DNA of 64,000 bases from Allobosea sp. UNC402CLCol. Its GTDB lineage: Bacteria > Pseudomonadota > Alphaproteobacteria > Rhizobiales > Beijerinckiaceae. The DNA is taken from the NCBI RefSeq assembly GCF_000745475.1, contig NZ_JQJJ01000010.1, positions 496,001-560,000 of the forward strand. The letters are read 5' to 3'. This document shows positions 35,071-43,263 of the stretch, one piece after another. Under the pieces are notes generated by a model. That model saw only the letters and a list, made by a program, of their open reading frames with translations. It was not told where the DNA came from and made no database searches. A program made the translations under genes and the position numbers. Positions within the stretch are counted from its first letter, which is position 1, and each line of letters opens with the position of its first letter.

Positions 35071-36102
35071 TTATTCGTCGAAGGCGAGCTGGACCTTGAG
35101 CAGGCGATCGGGATGCGTCTCGACGAAATCGAAGGCCGCGCGCGCATCGCGTGCGGCGAAGGTCTGTGTGATCATGGCCGCCGGATCGAGGCGGCCGCTC
35201 TCCAGCCAGGTCACGACCTCCGGAATGAGCCTCCGGTTCAGGCGCGAGCCGAAGAGCGACAGCTCCTTCCGGACGATTTCCTGCTGGCTGACATTGCAGG
35301 GGGCCGGTGAAAAGCCGAGCAGTCCGATGCGGCCGGCGGGGCTGGCGACCCGGCAGGCTTCCTCAAGCAAGGCCGGGATGCCGGCGCCGTCGATCACCAC
35401 CGAAGGGCCGAGGCCGTCCATTTCCGCTTTCACGGCTTCGGGGACGGAGCGGGAAGGGGAGTGGATGGTGAGATCGGCGCCGAAGCTCTTGGCACGCTCC
35501 AGCCGGGCTTCGTCGATATCGACGACGATGCAGCGGGCGCCCTTCAGCTTGGCGACCTGCAGCACCGTGATGCCGACCGTACCCGCGCCATAGACCAGCA
35601 CGGTGTCCTCGGCGTCGCAGCCCGTCGCGGTCAGCACGTTGGCGGCGACCGAAAGCGGCTCGGCCAGGGCTGCCACGGCAAATGACAGGTCGCGCGAAAC
35701 CTTCACCGCGTTCTTCGCCGGCAGGATCGCCTCGCTGCTGAAGCCGCCGTCGCGATGGACGCCGATGACCTCGAGCGTGGCGCAAACATTGGGCCGGCCG
35801 CGGCGGCAGGGATAGCAATGGCCGCAGGAGACGACCGGGTCGGCGACGACATGGTCGCCGATCGCGAGCGCCGAGACGCCTTCGCCGATCGCGGTGACCT
35901 CGCCGGCGAATTCATGGCCGATGATACGGGGATAGCGGGCAAAGGGATTGGAGCCGTGGAGAATATGCATGTCGGAGCCGCAGATTCCGGCGCGACGGAC
36001 ACGCAGCTTCACTTCACCCGGTCCGGGATTCGGCCGCGAGCCTGAAACCAGGCTGAGCGCGTGCGGCCGCGCGACGCTGACGGCAATAGGCTCCATTTCC
36101 AC
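35071..36102 (-). CDS. Zinc-binding alcohol dehydrogenase, probable aldonate 5-dehydrogenase
   Basis: A 343-residue MDR-family enzyme. Catalytic zinc residues are Cys in RRAGICGSDMH and His-Glu in IIGHEFAGE. The structural zinc Cys set is CGHCYPCRRGRPNVC. The cofactor site VYGAGTVGITVLQVAKLKGA ends in an Asp (VVDID), favouring NAD. It is first in the operon, next to a palindromic operator. Relatives include RspB-type L-gulonate 5-dehydrogenase and L-galactonate dehydrogenase. With UxuA and the SDR downstream, oxidation of L-gulonate to D-fructuronate is the best guess. Confidence 0.88.
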   Translation of the reverse strand: MEMEPIAVSVARPHALSLVSGSRPNPGPGEVKLRVRRAGICGSDMHILHGSNPFARYPRIIGHEFAGEVTAIGEGVSALAIGDHVVADPVVSCGHCYPCRRGRPNVCATLEVIGVHRDGGFSSEAILPAKNAVKVSRDLSFAVAALAEPLSVAANVLTATGCDAEDTVLVYGAGTVGITVLQVAKLKGARCIVVDIDEARLERAKSFGADLTIHSPSRSVPEAVKAEMDGLGPSVVIDGAGIPALLEEACRVASPAGRIGLLGFSPAPCNVSQQEIVRKELSLFGSRLNRRLIPEVVTWLESGRLDPAAMITQTFAARDARAAFDFVETHPDRLLKVQLAFDE

Positions 36103-36126
36103 CCTGGATCATTTTGATAACGTCTT

Positions 36127-36138
36127 CTTGTATACAAG
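36127..36138. promoter_or_regulatory. GntR-type operator (perfect 12-bp palindrome)
   Basis: CTTGTATACAAG lies 25 bases upstream of the start of the zinc dehydrogenase gene. Its TTGTATACAA core is the type bound by FCD-group GntR regulators, and such a regulator is encoded in the same operon at 31288-32007. Confidence 0.7.
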
Positions 36139-36409
36139 TGCACTAGCATTCCAGGTGGCCGGCTGCAAGCTTGGCGATCGATAGAACGGTCGCCCCACGC
36201 CAGTTGAGCTCAATGCGCCAAAGTCCCTCAGCGCGCGCCTGCCGGGAGGACGCAGGCCGCGTTGTGGCGCGCGGCGGCCCTGAGGATTCCACCTTTTCGA
36301 ATGACCGCGCCGAATGGAAAACAGACAGTGAGTCTGCGCCAAATCTGCTCTGTGGGCAGGAGAGCGGGTCCCGTTTTCCTGCCCAATCGATGCTTTGTCG
36401 GTCTCGCTT

Positions 36410-36692
36410 TGCTTCGGAGAGCATCTGCATATGCGTGACCGCGACACCGCCTTCTGCGAGTTCGGGCAGGCGCGCGAACTCAGGCTTGCACGTGCGGCGT
36501 CGCGTTGCGCGCCTGGAAATCCGCCTCGGTGGCGAAGATCTCGTAGAAGATGAAATGGCCGGGCGCGGTACGATCCTCGTGCAGGAAGTAGATCAGGTTG
36601 TGGGGCTCGTTGCGAACCTGCGCCACGAGCGGGAGCGTAGCCTTGCGCAGATCGTCTTCCATGCCGGGCTTTGCGCGAACCTCGGCCTCGCA
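36410..36692 (-). pseudogene. Broken antibiotic-biosynthesis-monooxygenase (YgiN-like) gene
   Basis: On the minus strand the reading EAEVRAKPGMEDDLRKATL, LVAQVRNEPHNLIYFLHEDR, then FIFYEIFATEADFQAR and NATPHVQA matches the small ABM-domain fold of putative quinol monooxygenases. The expected N-terminal residues (QTIGC before EAEV) have no ATG, GTG or TTG. A stop follows VQA, and the expected C-terminus FARLPELAEGGVAVTHMQML continues in another frame. So both the start codon and one frame position appear lost. An internal ATG at 36662 would give only 60 residues. Confidence 0.65.
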
Positions 36693-36695
36693 TCC

Positions 36696-37100
36696 AATAG
36701 TCTGGGCAGACGGAAGTGATCTCGTTCCTGCGGTGCCGATGTCCCCGCTCTCAATGTAGAGGACTATGGAGCAGACATAGTTCTCATCATCGCCCGAGAC
36801 GGCACGCCAAACTCCACTTTCACTACTTAAACGCTGCCGATCTCCGCCTGGATTGCGGTCGATCGGAGAGCGCTCGTTTCTCTATTGTCCCGGCCGCCGG
36901 CCGGTGCCGGGCCCGCTACACGCGTTCATCGATCACGTTCGGAAAACATCGCCGGTGACTTGAAGCTGAGACCGTCTGCTGCCGGGCGGTCCTTCAACGT
37001 CAGCTTGTGGCACTGTGACTTCGCCAGCCAATTCAAACCAAAAACAGTCCTGGAGTTGCTCGTGAAGCGCCGTGTGAAGGCGACTGATGCAGATGGGCGT
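36696..37100. other. Gene-free intergenic region
   Basis: No gene or clear signal is seen between the broken monooxygenase and the end of the kinase gene. GC content and codon pattern differ from neighbours, and short frames lack features. It resembles the other scar-like gaps at 12926-13525 and 44353-44827. Confidence 0.4.
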
Positions 37101-38357
37101 TCAATTTGAAGCCAACTGGAAGAAATCGACTGGACCCATCTGACCACCCTTCAAGACAACTTCCAAACCATCCAACTGTTGAACTGCGCTATGGGCGCGG
37201 CAAAGCGGTGCTCCATCAACCAGCGGGGCCCGGTAAGATAGGCCCCAGATGTCGAGCGCTTTGATTGCGAGAGTGGAGGTGTCTCCGCCGGCGACGACGA
37301 GGCGTGAGATGCGGGCACGGTCCATGATTCTGCGCATCAGACGGCCGGTCTCCCGTGCGACGGAGCGCGGATCGCCCGGAGCGCCGTCAGGTGGTCTCGT
37401 GACGAGCATGGTGTCGCCGACGGCGAGGAGTTCCAGGGCTTGCTCAGAGAGCCTCTGCCCATAGGATGGCTCGTCGCGCAGCCGGTCGGCATCGACAGGC
37501 AGATGCGCGAAGCCGCTCGCGGTCTCGACCTGGGCTCGCGTGACGGGCGAGAGGGAACCGACCAGCGCAAGCACAGGGCCGTACGATCGTGCAACAGGCT
37601 GTGACGCAGCCGGCCCCCCCGTCCCCCCCAAGAGTTGCGCCGCCATCCGCGCAACCGAACTCGCACCTACGAACAGTCCAGGCGCGGCATCGAGAGACTT
37701 CCGAAGCCGATGGGCGATCACTGTGAGGTCGCTCTCGCGTGACACATCGAAGAGGATGATGTCCCGATCCAGAATATTCGCTGGTCCTGCGCCTTCCAGG
37801 GCCCTGTAGTCCACGAGGCTGATCGATCCGAAGCCTTGAAGCCCGAGATGTCGCCTCAGATCGGACTCAACCATCGGCGTGACGGGGTGACGGCTCATCG
37901 TCGGGTGCCGGTCGATCCGGTAGACTTCACCATCGCCGGCCGCAGCAAAGAGATGACCGAAAAGGCAGTAGCGGCCGAGATTGGGTTGCCCGCCGATGAT
38001 CGAGATAGGCCCTTCCGGAAAATGCGGCCTCAACGCCGCGACGGCGGCACCGATGTTGCCGACGTGAGGGGCGCTATCGAAGGTGGAGCAGCACTTGTAG
38101 TGCATGATCCGCACGCCGAGCTGCGCGAAGAAGCGGCCGGCGGCGTCGAGCACGGGGCCCATCTCGGTTGGAGGCATCGAGCGGGTCGCACCCGCGATTC
38201 CAACCGCGTCGAGAGGTCCGGCAGAGGCCAGTTGCTCCGGGGTGGGAATGCCGAGGAAGAGTAGCGCCCGAAAGCCGCGCTCGGCGAGCATGGCGAGGGT
38301 GTCCGTTGCGCCGGTGAAGTCGTCACCGAACCAACCGTAGAAGGGCGGGATTGTCAT
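37101..38357 (-). CDS. Four-carbon acid sugar kinase family protein (DUF1537 type; OiaK-like)
   Basis: A 418-residue kinase. The N-terminal domain begins FYGWFGDDFTGATDTLAMLA, the GDDxTGA hallmark of the family, with YKCCSTFDSAPHVGNIG typical of the acid-sugar site. The C-terminal nucleotide-binding domain has LVVAGGDTSTLAIKALDIW and VVLKGGQMGPVDFF. It would phosphorylate a C4-C6 acid sugar at the end hydroxyl. It lies seven bases after the RuBisCO-like gene. The same pair of families forms the 3-oxo-isoapionate kinase and decarboxylase/transcarboxylase steps of D-apionate degradation, so an OiaK-like role is the best guess. Confidence 0.9.
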   Translation of the reverse strand: MTIPPFYGWFGDDFTGATDTLAMLAERGFRALLFLGIPTPEQLASAGPLDAVGIAGATRSMPPTEMGPVLDAAGRFFAQLGVRIMHYKCCSTFDSAPHVGNIGAAVAALRPHFPEGPISIIGGQPNLGRYCLFGHLFAAAGDGEVYRIDRHPTMSRHPVTPMVESDLRRHLGLQGFGSISLVDYRALEGAGPANILDRDIILFDVSRESDLTVIAHRLRKSLDAAPGLFVGASSVARMAAQLLGGTGGPAASQPVARSYGPVLALVGSLSPVTRAQVETASGFAHLPVDADRLRDEPSYGQRLSEQALELLAVGDTMLVTRPPDGAPGDPRSVARETGRLMRRIMDRARISRLVVAGGDTSTLAIKALDIWGLSYRAPLVDGAPLCRAHSAVQQLDGLEVVLKGGQMGPVDFFQLASN

Positions 38358-38364
38358 CTCGGGG

Positions 38365-39642
38365 TCAGCACGGTTTGGCGCCGAAAGTATCGAGTGCCTG
38401 CTTCAGTTCCGGCTGCCATTGGGCTGCCTCGGATAATGACACGCCCGCGGCCACCGCCGCCCAGGCCTGGCGGATGCTGGCGACGCCGGCGGCCGGCCCG
38501 CCCGGATGCGCCAGGATGCCGCCGCCTGCCATGAACAGGAGATCGGCATGGCCGATCGCATCCCAGGTCGGCTGCGCCGTTCCGGCCCATTGGCCGGAGG
38601 AGAAGGCGGGCAGGACCCGGTCATCTAGGTCTTCGGTCAGCGGCGTCACGCAGTCGCGTGCTGAGGAGACGACTTCTTCGTCCTCCTGCGCAAATTTACC
38701 CTGCACGCCATGGACATGCATGTGGTCGACGCCAGCCAGTCGCCAGAGCGTCTGATAAGCCTGAAAGGAGATGCCGAGCCAGGGGTGGCGTGAGACCGCG
38801 CCATAGCCATTGCGATGGCCGTGCAAGGCAAGATCGGTCGAGCGGCGCAAGGTCTCTATACCGGAGAAGCCGCACCAGTTCAGGCTCGCCATCACGCAGG
38901 TGCCACCTTCGCGCGCCACGAGATCGGCATGGCGCCTCATCGCGTCGGTCTCGTCCGTGATGTTGAACGCGATCATGACCTGCTTGCCGGTTCGGTCGGC
39001 ATGGCGGCGGACCGCCGCCATCACCGCCGGGATGCGTTCGGCGAGTGGCGCATGGTCCGGGTTGGCTGAAATCTCGTCATCCTTGATGAAGTCGAGGCCG
39101 GCGGCGCAGAGCGTCGCGACGAGTTCGGCTGTCTCATCCGGGCTCAATCCGACATTGGGCTTGATGATCGAGCCGACCAGCGGGCCCGCGTCCACGCCGG
39201 TGAGCCTACGGGTGCCGGCGATGCCCTGCGCAGGCAGCGCGAAGCGCCGGCGATAGCTCTCAGGAAGACGGATGCTGTCCAAACGCAGCCCGGTGGTCTC
39301 GCCGAGGTCGAAGAGATTGCCGGCGACGATCGAGGCGAGCGTGGCCAGATTAGAGCCGACATTCGAGACCGGGAACGAGATGGAGACCTGAGCCCGCCGA
39401 TAAGGACCAGAGACGCCTTTGCGGGCGAGCCAGGCATTGGGAAGGCTCGGCGTCGCGGCGGGCGCGAACTCCTCCACCTGTGTGACAACGGCCCGCGTAC
39501 GATTGCGCAATTCGTCGGTTTCGCCAGCGACACGGGTGAAGGTACCGCTTGACTGCTCGCCGGCCATAATCTCGGCGACGCGCGCGGGATCGAGCGGCGT
39601 CTCGATCAGGTAGCTGGCTTCGAAACGGTCATGGTTCATCAT
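38365..39642 (-). CDS. RuBisCO-like protein (form IV), OiaX/OiaT-like candidate
   Basis: A 425-residue RuBisCO large-chain homologue. The carbamylated-Lys motif AGLDFIKDDE is intact, as is the substrate-binding SIIKPNVGLSPDETAELV. The loop-6 position reads HMHVHGVQGKF, followed by AFSSGQWAG and the phosphate-binding FMAGGGILAHPGGPAAGV. The start is set at ATG 39642, seven bases after the VOC gene; ATG 39639 or 39669 are possible. Lack of other Calvin-cycle genes and the acid sugar kinase partner argue against CO2 fixation and for cleavage or decarboxylation of a phosphorylated oxo-acid. Confidence 0.9.
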   Translation of the reverse strand: MMNHDRFEASYLIETPLDPARVAEIMAGEQSSGTFTRVAGETDELRNRTRAVVTQVEEFAPAATPSLPNAWLARKGVSGPYRRAQVSISFPVSNVGSNLATLASIVAGNLFDLGETTGLRLDSIRLPESYRRRFALPAQGIAGTRRLTGVDAGPLVGSIIKPNVGLSPDETAELVATLCAAGLDFIKDDEISANPDHAPLAERIPAVMAAVRRHADRTGKQVMIAFNITDETDAMRRHADLVAREGGTCVMASLNWCGFSGIETLRRSTDLALHGHRNGYGAVSRHPWLGISFQAYQTLWRLAGVDHMHVHGVQGKFAQEDEEVVSSARDCVTPLTEDLDDRVLPAFSSGQWAGTAQPTWDAIGHADLLFMAGGGILAHPGGPAAGVASIRQAWAAVAAGVSLSEAAQWQPELKQALDTFGAKPC

Positions 39643-39649
39643 GCCCGCG

Positions 39650-40204
39650 TCACCGGTTTGCTGCGGCAAGCTTCGTGAGATCGGGGAAGGGCCGTACCGG
39701 ATCCTTGCCGTCCCAGCCTTCAGACGCCTCGCGGATCAACCGGAACATCTCGCCCTTGGGCCCCGCCACTTCCGACAGCTCGATCACGGTGCCCGGGTGA
39801 TAATGCGTATCGAAATAGATGAAGCGGCCGCGCTCGCCGACCTCGCCGCTCATCACCGGCTTGAAGCCTTCCGCCAGCAACCGCTCAAGGTCTGCGTCGT
39901 AATCCGACGTCCAGTAGGCGACGTGCTGCAGGCCGCTATGGCCGGCATCGGTGAAGTCCTTGTACATCGACGGCACGTCGTTGCGGCACTGGATCAGTTC
40001 GATTTGGAGCGGCCCTGAATTGGCGAGCGCCACGGAATTGTGCGGCTCATGGGCCTCGCCCTTGTAGCGGTAATTCCGGATCGGAACCTTGGGATTGTAG
40101 AAGAAGGGGCCGACGCCGAGTACGCGGCTCCAGTAATCCATCGCGGCCTCGATATCAGGCACGACATAGCCGGCCTGGCGGATCTGGCCGAAAAAGCGGC
40201 TCAT
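39650..40204 (-). CDS. VOC-superfamily (glyoxalase-fold) protein
   Basis: A 184-residue protein with two VOC modules. The first begins FFGQIRQAGYVVPDIEAAMD and includes LQIELIQCRND; the second has SGLQHVAYWTSDYDADLERL and ends with GTVIELSEVAGPKGEM. Likely metal ligands are Gln in IRQAG, Glu in IELIQ, His in LQHVAYW and Glu in VIELSE. It may be an epimerase, isomerase or dioxygenase. Its place between the TRAP transporter and the RuBisCO-like gene implies a step on the imported sugar acid. GAGGT precedes the ATG. Confidence 0.88.
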   Translation of the reverse strand: MSRFFGQIRQAGYVVPDIEAAMDYWSRVLGVGPFFYNPKVPIRNYRYKGEAHEPHNSVALANSGPLQIELIQCRNDVPSMYKDFTDAGHSGLQHVAYWTSDYDADLERLLAEGFKPVMSGEVGERGRFIYFDTHYHPGTVIELSEVAGPKGEMFRLIREASEGWDGKDPVRPFPDLTKLAAANR

Positions 40205-40228
40205 GGTGATGACCTCGATGCAAGCAGT

Positions 40229-42115
40229 TCAGAATTTCAGGAAGCCGGTGGAGAGCCAAGGGAAGGCGGCGACCACGACAAGGCCGATCAGCAAGGCCAG
40301 CATGTAGCCCCAGATGTATTTGAGGCCGTCGTCGGGATTGATCTTCGAGATGGCGCAGGCGCCGTAATAGCCGACGCCGAAGGGCGGGGCGAAAAGGCCG
40401 ATGCCCATCGCGAAGATCACGACCATGGCATAGTGGACCTCGTGCACGCCGAGCTGGTGGGCGATGGGGAAGACGAGCGGCCCGAACAGCACGATCGCCG
40501 GGATGCCTTCCAGCACGCTCCCGAGAATGATGAAGGCCAGGATCGAGATCGCCAGGAAGCCCCAGCCTCCGCCGGGCACCGACGACATGGCACGGGCCAG
40601 ATCCTGCGAGAAGCCCGATTGCGTCAGCCCCCAGGCCATCGCGGTGGCGCAGCCGACGATGAAGATGATCGCGCCGGTGAGCGAGGCTGTGTCGACCAGC
40701 ATCTTGCCGAGGCGGCGGACATCGAACTGCCGATAGATCAGGAGCCCCGCCAGCACGGCATAAGCGATACCGATGGTCGAAACCTCGGTCGCGGTGGCAA
40801 CACCTTCGACGACCGCGGCGCGGATGACGAAGGGCAAGGCAATCGCGGGGAGCGCGATGAGGCAGAGCTTGGCGATCTCGCGGCTCGAATGCCGGACCAC
40901 ATGGCTCAGATCTTCTCCACGATAGCGCCACCAGACGACGAAGCAGAGCGCGATGCCCAGCACCAGCGCCGGCAGCATGCCGCCGGTGAACAGCGCGGCG
41001 ATCGAGACGCCGGTGACCGAGCCGATGGTGATCAGCACGATCGAGGGTGGGATCGTCTCGGTCTGGGCGCCGGTGGCGGAGAGCAGCGCGACAAGGTCGC
41101 CGGGCTTGGCGCCGCGCTTCTGCATTTCCGGGAAGAGCACCGGGGCGATCGCGGCCATGTCGGCGATCTTCGAGCCGGAGATGCCGGAGACCAGATACAT
41201 CGCGCCGATCAGCACATAGGAGAGCCCGCCGCGGACATGGCCGAGCAGCGAGGCGAGGAACTGGATCATGGCGCGCGCCATGCCGGTCATCTCGATCAGA
41301 GCGCCGAGGAAGATGAAGAGCGGGACGGCGAGCAGGATGAGATGGCTCATGCCCTCGTCGAGCCGCCCGACCATGACGAGCATCGGTGTCGAGGTCGTGC
41401 AGGCGAGATAGCCGAAGGTGGCGAGGGCGAAGGAAAAGGCGATCGGCACGCCGGAGAAGACGTTGAGGGCGACGACGCCGACGAAGAAGACGATCAGGTT
41501 GAGCTTGCCCAGCGGCTTCAGCATTGGGCCGGCGAGCCAGAACAGGGCGACGAACGCCGCCGTGATCGCAATGGCCAGAAGAATGGGCTTGAGCGCGCCC
41601 AGGCGCATCAGGCGCAGGCAGGCGACGATCAGCATCAAACTCTTGCCGAGCGGCAAGGCGGCGGCGCGCCAGGCATTGCTCACCTCAAGCGCCGGCGTGA
41701 CAATGAAATGCTCTTCCTCGGCATATTCCAGCGCATGCGGCAGGATCAGCAGCAGAAAGGCGATCGCGGCGGTGACGGCCAGCGCCTCCAGCACCGCACG
41801 GGTGCCGGGCGAGACGCGGCTGACGAGCCCGGTCATCCGCATATGCTCGCCACGGCGCAATGCGATCACCGCGCCGAGCATCGACAGCCACAGGAACAGG
41901 ATCGAGGCGAGTTCGTCCGCCCAGACCAGCGGCGCGTGGAAGACGTAGCGGGCGGTCACGCCGGCACCAAGAATGACGATCTCGGCGAGCACGATCACCG
42001 CCGCGACGAACTCGACCAGTCCGCCGAGGCCGCGCTCGAACCTGTCGGCCGCTCGCGCCAGTCCCGTCAGGGGCAGGCGCGCAGGCTCCTGCAGCGTTGC
42101 GCCGTGCACATCCAT
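40229..42115 (-). CDS. TRAP transporter fused permease (DctQ-DctM)
   Basis: A 628-residue membrane protein joining the small (DctQ, about residues 30-190) and large (DctM, about 205-628) TRAP subunits. The DctQ part has VFHAPLVWADELASILFLWL, and the DctM part shows FFVGVVALNVFSGVPIAFSF, LVSGISGSKIADMAAIAPVL and PEMQKRGAKPGDLVALLSAT. About 16 membrane segments are expected. AGGAGG precedes ATG 42115. It imports an organic or sugar acid with sodium or proton symport, with the DctP-type protein encoded just upstream. Confidence 0.93.
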   Translation of the reverse strand: MDVHGATLQEPARLPLTGLARAADRFERGLGGLVEFVAAVIVLAEIVILGAGVTARYVFHAPLVWADELASILFLWLSMLGAVIALRRGEHMRMTGLVSRVSPGTRAVLEALAVTAAIAFLLLILPHALEYAEEEHFIVTPALEVSNAWRAAALPLGKSLMLIVACLRLMRLGALKPILLAIAITAAFVALFWLAGPMLKPLGKLNLIVFFVGVVALNVFSGVPIAFSFALATFGYLACTTSTPMLVMVGRLDEGMSHLILLAVPLFIFLGALIEMTGMARAMIQFLASLLGHVRGGLSYVLIGAMYLVSGISGSKIADMAAIAPVLFPEMQKRGAKPGDLVALLSATGAQTETIPPSIVLITIGSVTGVSIAALFTGGMLPALVLGIALCFVVWWRYRGEDLSHVVRHSSREIAKLCLIALPAIALPFVIRAAVVEGVATATEVSTIGIAYAVLAGLLIYRQFDVRRLGKMLVDTASLTGAIIFIVGCATAMAWGLTQSGFSQDLARAMSSVPGGGWGFLAISILAFIILGSVLEGIPAIVLFGPLVFPIAHQLGVHEVHYAMVVIFAMGIGLFAPPFGVGYYGACAISKINPDDGLKYIWGYMLALLIGLVVVAAFPWLSTGFLKF

Positions 42116-42144
42116 TCGTCAGCCTCCTGATCGGGTCGCGGTGC

Positions 42145-43161
42145 TCAGGCGAGCTTGCCGACGGAGCCTTCAAGCAGGTCCCAGGCTTCCTTGCCGAAGC
42201 GCTCCTGCCAGTCCTTGTAGAAGCCAGAGTCGCGCAGCTTGGCACGGAAGGAGTTTGGGTCGGTCTTGTTGAACGCGAGACCCTTCGACTGCAGATCGGC
42301 CTGGACGGTCTCGTTGAGCTTCTTGATGTCGTTGCGTTGGGCCACGCCGGCATCGTTGATCGCGGCGGCCACGATCTTCTGCACGTCCGGCGGCAGGCCG
42401 CGCCAGGCGCGGCCATTGGCGATGAACCAGAATCCGTCCCAGATGTGGTTGGAGACCGCGCAGCTCTTCTGCACCTCGTAGAGCTTGGCGACCTGAATGA
42501 TCGGCAGCGGGTTTTCCTGCGCATCGACGATCTTCGTCTGAAGCGAGGAATAAACCTCGGAAAACTGGAGGCTCGCCGGCGACGCATCGAGCGCCTTGAA
42601 CATCGCGATCGACAGCGGGCTGACAGGCACGCGGATCTTGAGGCCGGCCATGTCCTTGGCGCTCTCGATCGGCCGACCCGAGGTCGTCATCTGGCGGAAG
42701 CCGTTATCCCACATCTTCTCGAAAGCGTAGAGGTTCACCTTCTCGATCGCCTGCCGGACATGAGCGCCGACGGGGCCGTCCATCGCCTTCCAGACCTGAT
42801 CATAGCCGGAGAAAGCGAAGCCCACGGCATTGATCGCCGCGACCGGCACCAGCGTCGCGATGACAAGCGCCGAGGGGGTGAAGAAGGTGATGCCGCCACT
42901 GCGGACCTGGCTCAGCATGTCGGTGTCGCCACCCAGCTGATTGTTCGGGAAGATCTTGATCTCGACGCGCCCGTTCGTCTCCTTGGCGATGCGGTCAGCG
43001 GCTTCCTGCGAGCGGATGTTGAGCGGGTGGCTCAGGGGCAGGTTGTTGCCATACTTCAGCTCGATCTCGGCGGCCCGGGCGACGAGGGGCGCTCCAATCA
43101 GCGGCAAAGCCGCGCCGATGGTGGCGCCGCGCAGAATCGTCCGACGAGTCACTTTGGTCAT
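42145..43161 (-). CDS. TRAP transporter substrate-binding protein (DctP type)
   Basis: A 338-residue DctP-family protein. ATG 43161 follows GGAGGAT. The signal has a twin-arginine-like motif (MTKVTRRTILRGATIGAALP). Mature-domain motifs are ELKYGNNLPLSHPLNIRSQE, VEIKIFPNNQLGGDTDMLSQ, AMDGPVGAHVRQAIEK and the ligand-binding Arg region MAGLKIRVPVSP. It should bind a carboxylate via that Arg. It leads the five-gene operon with the RuBisCO-like and kinase genes and is divergent from the LacI-type regulator. Confidence 0.93.
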   Translation of the reverse strand: MTKVTRRTILRGATIGAALPLIGAPLVARAAEIELKYGNNLPLSHPLNIRSQEAADRIAKETNGRVEIKIFPNNQLGGDTDMLSQVRSGGITFFTPSALVIATLVPVAAINAVGFAFSGYDQVWKAMDGPVGAHVRQAIEKVNLYAFEKMWDNGFRQMTTSGRPIESAKDMAGLKIRVPVSPLSIAMFKALDASPASLQFSEVYSSLQTKIVDAQENPLPIIQVAKLYEVQKSCAVSNHIWDGFWFIANGRAWRGLPPDVQKIVAAAINDAGVAQRNDIKKLNETVQADLQSKGLAFNKTDPNSFRAKLRDSGFYKDWQERFGKEAWDLLEGSVGKLA

Positions 43162-43263
43162 GTCATCCTCCCGAATGGCCCTCGATGAGCCTTGTCTTGA
43201 TCTTGGGGGGAACGATAGAAAGGCAGAATGATCGTCGTCAAACTCAAATACTGATGGTTTTTG

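Noticed and set aside
33425-35593. A 722-codon open frame on the plus strand
   Set aside because: It lies antisense to the amino acid-type importer genes, which have clear family motifs; long antisense frames are common in GC-rich DNA.
38365-39642. Carbon-fixing RuBisCO
   Set aside because: There is no small subunit, phosphoribulokinase or other Calvin-cycle gene nearby, and the partner genes are an acid sugar kinase and a TRAP transporter.
40040-42130. A 696-codon plus-strand frame rich in Asp, His and Arg
   Set aside because: It is antisense to the fused TRAP permease; the charged composition is the mirror of membrane segments.
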